9,934 bases of DNA from Candidatus Poribacteria bacterium (GTDB lineage: Bacteria; Poribacteria; WGA-4E; UBA9662), in assembly GCA_002699335.1 (NCBI GenBank), contig PACG01000154.1:15655-25588 (forward strand), given 5' to 3'. The position numbers and the translations under genes were made by a program. Within the stretch, counting starts at the first letter, position 1, and each line of letters opens with the position of its first letter. The notes below the pieces were generated by a model that made no database searches, was not told the origin of the DNA, and saw only the letters and a program-made list of their open reading frames with translations. Of the stretch, positions 5,874-9,934 are shown piece after piece.

Positions 5874-7262
5874 TCACTGCTCCCAACTGATATCAATCGA
5901 TATTTTGCGGCTGGCAGTTGCGGTCGCCGCCGGACTCTGCTGGTCACTTCCCCCGCCCCGAGTTTGTCCTTGATTCTGAATGGGGGCTGCGCCGGCCGCT
6001 GCTGGTTGAGGAATGAAGTCCTTGCTGACAATGGCATCTACTTCAGCCAAGGCGTTAGGGGCTGTGGCCATCCCTGTAGTGGGTGCTGCAGCGGCCGGTG
6101 TCTCGCTAGCTGCCACTGCCTCTACTTGTTCTACAGCCGCTTCAGGTTCAGCGGAGATGACAGCCGGAGCCATATTAATTTCCTCCACGTCAGACAATGT
6201 TTCCTCCGCCTGACTAAATCCGGGGTCTAACTCCACCGCCTGCGAAAAGGCTTGGCTGGCCGCCGCATAATCGCCCCGATCCACCAGGTCAATTCCACGG
6301 GAATAAGCCATAAAAGCCATAAAGTTTTCGGTCGGTCTTTTTTGAATGGCCGCTTCCTCCTCTGGAGTAATAGAGATTCCCATAGTGTCCAAAATGCTGA
6401 ACACCAAGGCTTTTTCCATCTCAAACAACTCCACTTGTGGCCCTTGCAGCGGCTCAGTCTGGTCGATTTGGGAGGTCTCGATCTGGCTGCAAGTGGCGTT
6501 TAACATTAACCCTGATTCGCTAAGAGAGGTGAAATTTCCCTTGACTACCTGTGCTGCACCCAACAAACGACCAGTGCGAGGCGCTGTTTCTGCGTCGATT
6601 ATCGACTGTTCAGCTAACTCCATCTCCTGCAGGAGCTTTTGCATTCGTGTTCGTTCCACCACTTTCAACGATTTCACCTGCGATAAATCGCTGATCAATA
6701 GGTCAGTTAAGCCCTTACGCAATGGCTCCAGTTCCGGGTTGGAACTGCTATTGTCAAAATACATCACTGCCACCGTGTTAGGTTCTGTTTGTGGGTAATT
6801 GCCTGCAGCCTCTGCCACCAGTGCCTGTTTGGCCAGCCGAGTCATCCGTTTTGCAACCAACGATTTCAGGCGTATCTCTATTTTCTTTTTGGTCGAACTC
6901 AGCGGTGCAACCTCAGTATAGCGTTGATAGGCCTGAATGGCTTGATCTTCGTTTTCCTGCAGTTCGTAGACCAGCCCCAGGTAGAGTATAGTTCCTCCAT
7001 CATCCGGTTTCCGGCTTAGCACTTGATTAAAATAATCGATAGCCTGATCATAATTCTCTTTTTTATAATAGACAATGCCCAATTGACGCAATACCGTAAC
7101 CGATTCCGAATCGGCCTTAAGCATTTCGGTCAAGATCTTGAGAGCTGAATCGTAATCGTCGGAAACCAGTAATTGTTGTGCTTCTTCCAAAGGTGTCAAA
7201 GTAGCGCAGCCAATCGCCATGAACACACAAATCATAACTATCACAAGCGGTTTTATTTTCAT
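5874..7262 (-). CDS. Lipoprotein with TPR repeats and a CsgG/FlgO/TolB-like domain
   Basis: 462 residues from ATG 7262, chosen because GGAAAGAG lies just upstream and the signal follows directly. An earlier ATG at 7295 would add 11 hydrophilic residues before it. A lipoprotein signal ends FMAIGC, giving lipidated Cys19. Residues about 25-120 form three TPR-like units (DYDSALKILTEML, YYKKENYDQAIDYFNQVL, NEDQAIQAYQRYTEV). Residues about 162-300 resemble CsgG/FlgO/TolB-like domains of outer-membrane assembly lipoproteins: NTVAVMYFDNSSSNPELEPL, LTDLLISDLSQVKSLKVVER, then LGAAQVVKGNF. Another TPR follows (AYSRGIDLVDRGDYAAA, about 319-350). The tail, about 365-455, is low-complexity Ala/Pro/Glu/Gln/Gly, ending RKISIDISWEQ. 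Such proteins sit at the periplasmic face of the outer membrane; CsgG itself is a secretion pore, but this one is much longer and pore formation is not shown. It lies 73 bp after the cohesin lipoprotein gene. Confidence 0.8.
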   Translation of the reverse strand: MKIKPLVIVMICVFMAIGCATLTPLEEAQQLLVSDDYDSALKILTEMLKADSESVTVLRQLGIVYYKKENYDQAIDYFNQVLSRKPDDGGTILYLGLVYELQENEDQAIQAYQRYTEVAPLSSTKKKIEIRLKSLVAKRMTRLAKQALVAEAAGNYPQTEPNTVAVMYFDNSSSNPELEPLRKGLTDLLISDLSQVKSLKVVERTRMQKLLQEMELAEQSIIDAETAPRTGRLLGAAQVVKGNFTSLSESGLMLNATCSQIETSQIDQTEPLQGPQVELFEMEKALVFSILDTMGISITPEEEAAIQKRPTENFMAFMAYSRGIDLVDRGDYAAASQAFSQAVELDPGFSQAEETLSDVEEINMAPAVISAEPEAAVEQVEAVAASETPAAAAPTTGMATAPNALAEVDAIVSKDFIPQPAAAGAAPIQNQGQTRGGGSDQQSPAATATASRKISIDISWEQ

Positions 7263-7335
7263 TTCTCTTTCCTTGAAAATTCCTTGTAAATCCAAGCCAG
7301 CTTATCGTTTAGGCGCCACACACAACTTCCAATCA

Positions 7336-8217
7336 TCACTTAATTAAAATTGATACCTGACTATTTGTGACGGTCAGATAGTCCTTTAGTCGCTGAAACT
7401 CAGCAATGGGTTTGCCGTCTGCTTGAATCAGGGTCAACATCTTGCTCTCCGCCGCCGGAATAATGCCCATAGTTGCCCTACCCACAGCCTTGGCCCTAAA
7501 ACTGACCGTTGCTACTGTGCCTTCAGTGGCGGAACTTCCCTGGGCTCCCTTCTGTCCCACCGCTATTCCAATCCTCCCTTCCGACCTGTCCAATTTTAGA
7601 TCGTCAAACAGTAAGGCCTCATTCCCTAGCGATGATCCCAGCTCAACTCCCGTGGGGGTAACTTTCTGCTCATCAAACCCTAACTCCAGTGATAGGCCAA
7701 ACAGCTTACTCACCCCCGCCACATTGACGGCTACCTCAAAGGTCTGCCCTAACGTTACCTCCGCCGCCGACAGTTCCAGCGACAGAATAGAGGTGGTCGG
7801 CGTCGGTGCCAGTTCCACTGTTATTTTGGGCTGCGGTTGATCTATGTTGGCAATTGGCGATTCCCCGCTAAAGGCTACTCGTTCCTCTCCCTTTTCATCT
7901 ACTTCATAGGCCTCGATCAGGATTTTCTCCGCTTCTACCGGCACCATTAAATCCATCGCCAACCGGCGTTGATCGCTGCTGATGTCCACCGATTTCACTA
8001 TCGGTTCAAAGTCCGGTCCTTCTATCGTTATCTGAATACGGGTGACCTGCAATTCAGTCTGGACCACTCCCGGTGCCAGACGCAATTCCAGTTGGGGATA
8101 GGCATAGCGCTGATCCTCATTCTCAATTTGGCCACAGGCTAGCAGCAAAACCAATAGGCCTATCACCCCGCGCAACCGTCTGCCGTTGTAACTCCCCATT
8201 ACTTTAGTCTTCTTCAT
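7336..8217 (-). CDS. Lipoprotein with a C-terminal cohesin domain
   Basis: 293 residues. The N-terminus MKKTKVMGSYNGRRLRG is followed by VIGLLVLLLAC, a clear lipobox with Cys28 as the lipidated residue. Residues about 40-137 form a small beta-sandwich-like domain (RIQITIEGPDFEPIVKSV, KILIEAYEVDEKGEE). Residues about 143-285 read as a cohesin: SLELSAAEVTLGQTFEVAV, then LFGLSLELGFDEQKV, GRIGIAVGQKGA and GTVATVSFRAKAVGRAT. These match the order of cohesin strands, and the length is near the usual 140 residues. Cohesins bind dockerins tightly in the presence of calcium. The gene directly upstream, ending 18 bp before this start, encodes a dockerin, so a pair is likely. The start has no strong ribosome site, and translational coupling to the upstream stop is plausible; ATG at 8199 (residue 7) is an alternative. 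No cellulase or other enzyme domain is present. The cohesin call is from pattern alone. Confidence 0.75.
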   Translation of the reverse strand: MKKTKVMGSYNGRRLRGVIGLLVLLLACGQIENEDQRYAYPQLELRLAPGVVQTELQVTRIQITIEGPDFEPIVKSVDISSDQRRLAMDLMVPVEAEKILIEAYEVDEKGEERVAFSGESPIANIDQPQPKITVELAPTPTTSILSLELSAAEVTLGQTFEVAVNVAGVSKLFGLSLELGFDEQKVTPTGVELGSSLGNEALLFDDLKLDRSEGRIGIAVGQKGAQGSSATEGTVATVSFRAKAVGRATMGIIPAAESKMLTLIQADGKPIAEFQRLKDYLTVTNSQVSILIK

Positions 8218-8235
8218 CTTGGGTCTGGTCTCATG

Positions 8236-9934
8236 CTACTTTAGAATTATCAATCGTCGCGTCTGCTGATAATCTCCCGTCTGGAGTTGATAGAAGTATA
8301 TCCCACTGGAAACCCACTCGCCCCAACGATTTCTGCCATCCCAATAGGCCGCCTGGGAGGGGGCTGTATAGTAAGCGGCCGCTTTAAATCCCAGCTCCAG
8401 GGCTCGTATCTGTTCTCCCTTCAGGTCATAAATCACGATCCGCACCTCACCCGCCTGGGCCAACTGGTAGGGAATCCAGGTCTCCGGATTGAACGGATTA
8501 GGATAATTAGCCAGTAACCGCGTCTGAGACGGTATCTCTTGTGCCGTCAGCTGTTGCACTTGCAACTCTAGCCAAGACTTCAACTGATTAGCCCCAGCTG
8601 TTGGTTCCGGCCAACCTTTCAGCACCTCAATCATCCGCCGCAGAATCTGCCGCTTACGGCCGGATTCAGTACGGTCATCAGCAGCTTCCAGATTAAACGG
8701 TCGACCCAGAGGAGCTACCGCGGTCGTCCCGCTTCTGCTGCGATGCCAATTTTGAGCGATGGCAATCACGTCTTCCTCATTGACCTGGCCGTCACCGTTG
8801 GCATCAGCGTAAGTGCCTGCCTGCTGGCTCCAGGGTATGGCCGGTTGCACCTGCCACACCGTTTGGTCCAACTTCTGCCGTGGTGGACCGCTCTTCTGCC
8901 AATGGATCAGCAGCCACAACACGTCCAGCAAATTGACCACTTCATCCTGGTTGGTATCGCCTGGCCACACCCCCAGACCAGTGGTAAAGGTAAATTCGGC
9001 CTGTTCTAACTGGTTGGCCGACACATCCTGTAAGCTGGGAGAAATACTGACCCGCACCTTGTCTCCATCCGCCATCATCTCCTGCAGGCTGAAAACCAAC
9101 ACTGAATCCCCTTCCAGGGCAGTCTTGCCCGAGTACTTACGTTGGCCTTCAACCTGGATACTGTTAGCCTTTACACTGTCGGTATCTATCAGTTCATCTT
9201 GGCCAAAACTGATGCGTATTTCGGTCAGGTTGACCGCCACGTGAACCGCTTTGTCGGCGGGAATAGCCTGCTGGATAGAGAAATCGCGGTCCTTAAAATA
9301 GGTGAAGGCGGATGACAGACGGCCCGAATGACCGTCGGCATTAGTGACCACAATACCAACGACCCCGGTCGTCTGGTCCGGTGTCAGGGCCTGAATTTCA
9401 GTGGCAGAGGCTACTTTCACCCCGCTGGCGGATTCGCCACCCATGGTGACTTTGGCTCCATCGCTGAAATTGGTTCCTTTAATTCTCACCGATAAACCAC
9501 CGATAGCTCGACCCCGGGTCGGCGAAATTGAAGCCACATTGGGCAGCAGAAAATAGGTGAAGGCTGCAGCCAGAGTGGCGGTTAAACCGGCGGGGTCAGT
9601 CAGTTTCAATTCCTGTGCTCCTACCGCGCCGCTGGGAGCAACAAAGGTCATCCGGCTAGGGGAGACGACTTTGACCTCGGTCGCCGCTTTACCAGCCAGA
9701 GTCACTGTGGTGCCGGCCAAAAAATTGTTTCCGCTCAAAACCACCGTCGTTCCGCCATTAGTCGCCCCCTCATCAGGCACCAGGGACACAATTAGCGGCG
9801 GGTCATCGACCGGAGTCACTGTTAAGGTAACAGTGGCCTCCGCGCTATCGGTCTTGCCATCATTGACTTTAAAGGTGAAACTGTCACTACCGTTGAAATT
9901 GGCATTGGGCGTGTAAACCAGATTGGGTGCTTCT
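8236..9934 (-). CDS. Large secreted multi-Ig protein with dockerin and FlgD/T9SS-like C-terminus (5' part beyond window)
   Basis: The frame is open to the right edge, so the true start is outside the window; GTG at 9819 is not the start because the reading before it is coding (YTPNANFNGSDSFTFKVNDG, a cadherin/VCBS-type Ig repeat). In order along the 565 visible residues: the Ig repeat (1-45); two IPT/TIG domains (about 46-128 and 130-213), each ending in an AFTYF strand; an SbsA-type Ig domain (about 220-318); and a dockerin with two complete EF-loops, DTNQDEVVNLLD (8923-8958) and DANGDGQVNEED (8770-8805). The dockerin is split by an insert with several Trp residues. After a linker comes LLANYPNPFNPETWIPYQL, which opens a FlgD/T9SS-type Ig module ending GIYFYQLQTGDYQQTRRLIILK. 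The protein is probably exported and surface-bound, and the dockerin could dock on the cohesin lipoprotein encoded 18 bp downstream. A role as adhesin or surface-layer component is inferred. Confidence 0.85.
   Translation of the reverse strand, partial: EAPNLVYTPNANFNGSDSFTFKVNDGKTDSAEATVTLTVTPVDDPPLIVSLVPDEGATNGGTTVVLSGNNFLAGTTVTLAGKAATEVKVVSPSRMTFVAPSGAVGAQELKLTDPAGLTATLAAAFTYFLLPNVASISPTRGRAIGGLSVRIKGTNFSDGAKVTMGGESASGVKVASATEIQALTPDQTTGVVGIVVTNADGHSGRLSSAFTYFKDRDFSIQQAIPADKAVHVAVNLTEIRISFGQDELIDTDSVKANSIQVEGQRKYSGKTALEGDSVLVFSLQEMMADGDKVRVSISPSLQDVSANQLEQAEFTFTTGLGVWPGDTNQDEVVNLLDVLWLLIHWQKSGPPRQKLDQTVWQVQPAIPWSQQAGTYADANGDGQVNEEDVIAIAQNWHRSRSGTTAVAPLGRPFNLEAADDRTESGRKRQILRRMIEVLKGWPEPTAGANQLKSWLELQVQQLTAQEIPSQTRLLANYPNPFNPETWIPYQLAQAGEVRIVIYDLKGEQIRALELGFKAAAYYTAPSQAAYWDGRNRWGEWVSSGIYFYQLQTGDYQQTRRLIILK

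Noticed and set aside
5799..6798. Several plus-strand open frames, including an Ala/Ser-rich one at 6013-6213
   Set aside because: They lie opposite the intact TPR/CsgG-like gene, and their composition mirrors its low-complexity Ala/Pro tail.
8743..9916. Plus-strand open frames opposite the dockerin protein
   Set aside because: They are antisense to clearly recognised TIG, Ig and dockerin domains and show no motifs of their own.
8749..9934. Possibility that this is part of a cellulosome scaffoldin or enzyme
   Set aside because: Only one cohesin is visible in the locus, there is no carbohydrate-binding or glycoside hydrolase domain, and the dockerin protein consists of Ig/TIG modules.
1..9934. 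CRISPR array, tRNA, rRNA, integrase or transposase genes
   Set aside because: No regularly spaced repeats, no cloverleaf or conserved rRNA stretches and no recombinase motifs were seen on either strand by eye.

Overview
Every gene and gene remnant recognised in this window lies on the minus strand, so transcription runs from high to low coordinates. The C-terminus of the large protein entering from the right contains the motif YPNPFNPETWIPYQL followed by a FlgD/T9SS-like Ig module and two dockerin repeats. Elsewhere there are LamG, ThuA, SMP-30 and mandelate racemase-type genes. From memory, this combination is typical of Candidatus Poribacteria and related uncultured sponge-associated or marine bacteria. 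The assignment rests on motif style, not on a search.

Right half (about 4601-9934): four intact, long genes in one direction look like an operon for a cell-surface assembly. In transcription order they are: (1) a large secreted protein, cut by the window edge, with a cadherin/Ig-like repeat, two IPT/TIG domains, an SbsA-type Ig domain, a two-loop dockerin and a FlgD-like C-terminal module; (2) a lipoprotein whose C-terminal half reads as a cohesin domain; (3) a lipoprotein with TPRs, a CsgG/FlgO/TolB-like domain and an Ala/Pro/Gln-rich tail; (4) a predicted outer-membrane beta-barrel ending in Phe. A cohesin next to a dockerin with no glycoside hydrolase present suggests a non-cellulosomal, Ca-dependent surface complex, with genes 3 and 4 as candidate assembly or export partners. 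This is the best candidate for an undescribed system here.

Middle (about 1028-4200): two intact genes of sugar/acid-sugar metabolism, a ThuA-like protein and an SMP-30/gluconolactonase-like protein, sit between two decayed genes. Upstream is a secreted LamG (concanavalin-like) gene broken by about five frame changes. The last change is at an A AAA AAG heptamer, and restoring it would run in frame into thuA. Downstream is a dockerin plus FlgD-like C-terminal remnant with stops and a frameshift.

Left part (1-1027): the N-terminal 107 codons of a mandelate racemase/muconate lactonizing enzyme family gene run off the left edge. Before it lies a largely non-coding stretch holding a 29-codon relic, a signal peptide plus the first strand of a caspase-like (peptidase C14) domain, and a near-perfect 22-bp palindrome. 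The contrast between the eroded left half and the intact right half suggests local gene decay rather than general sequencing error.
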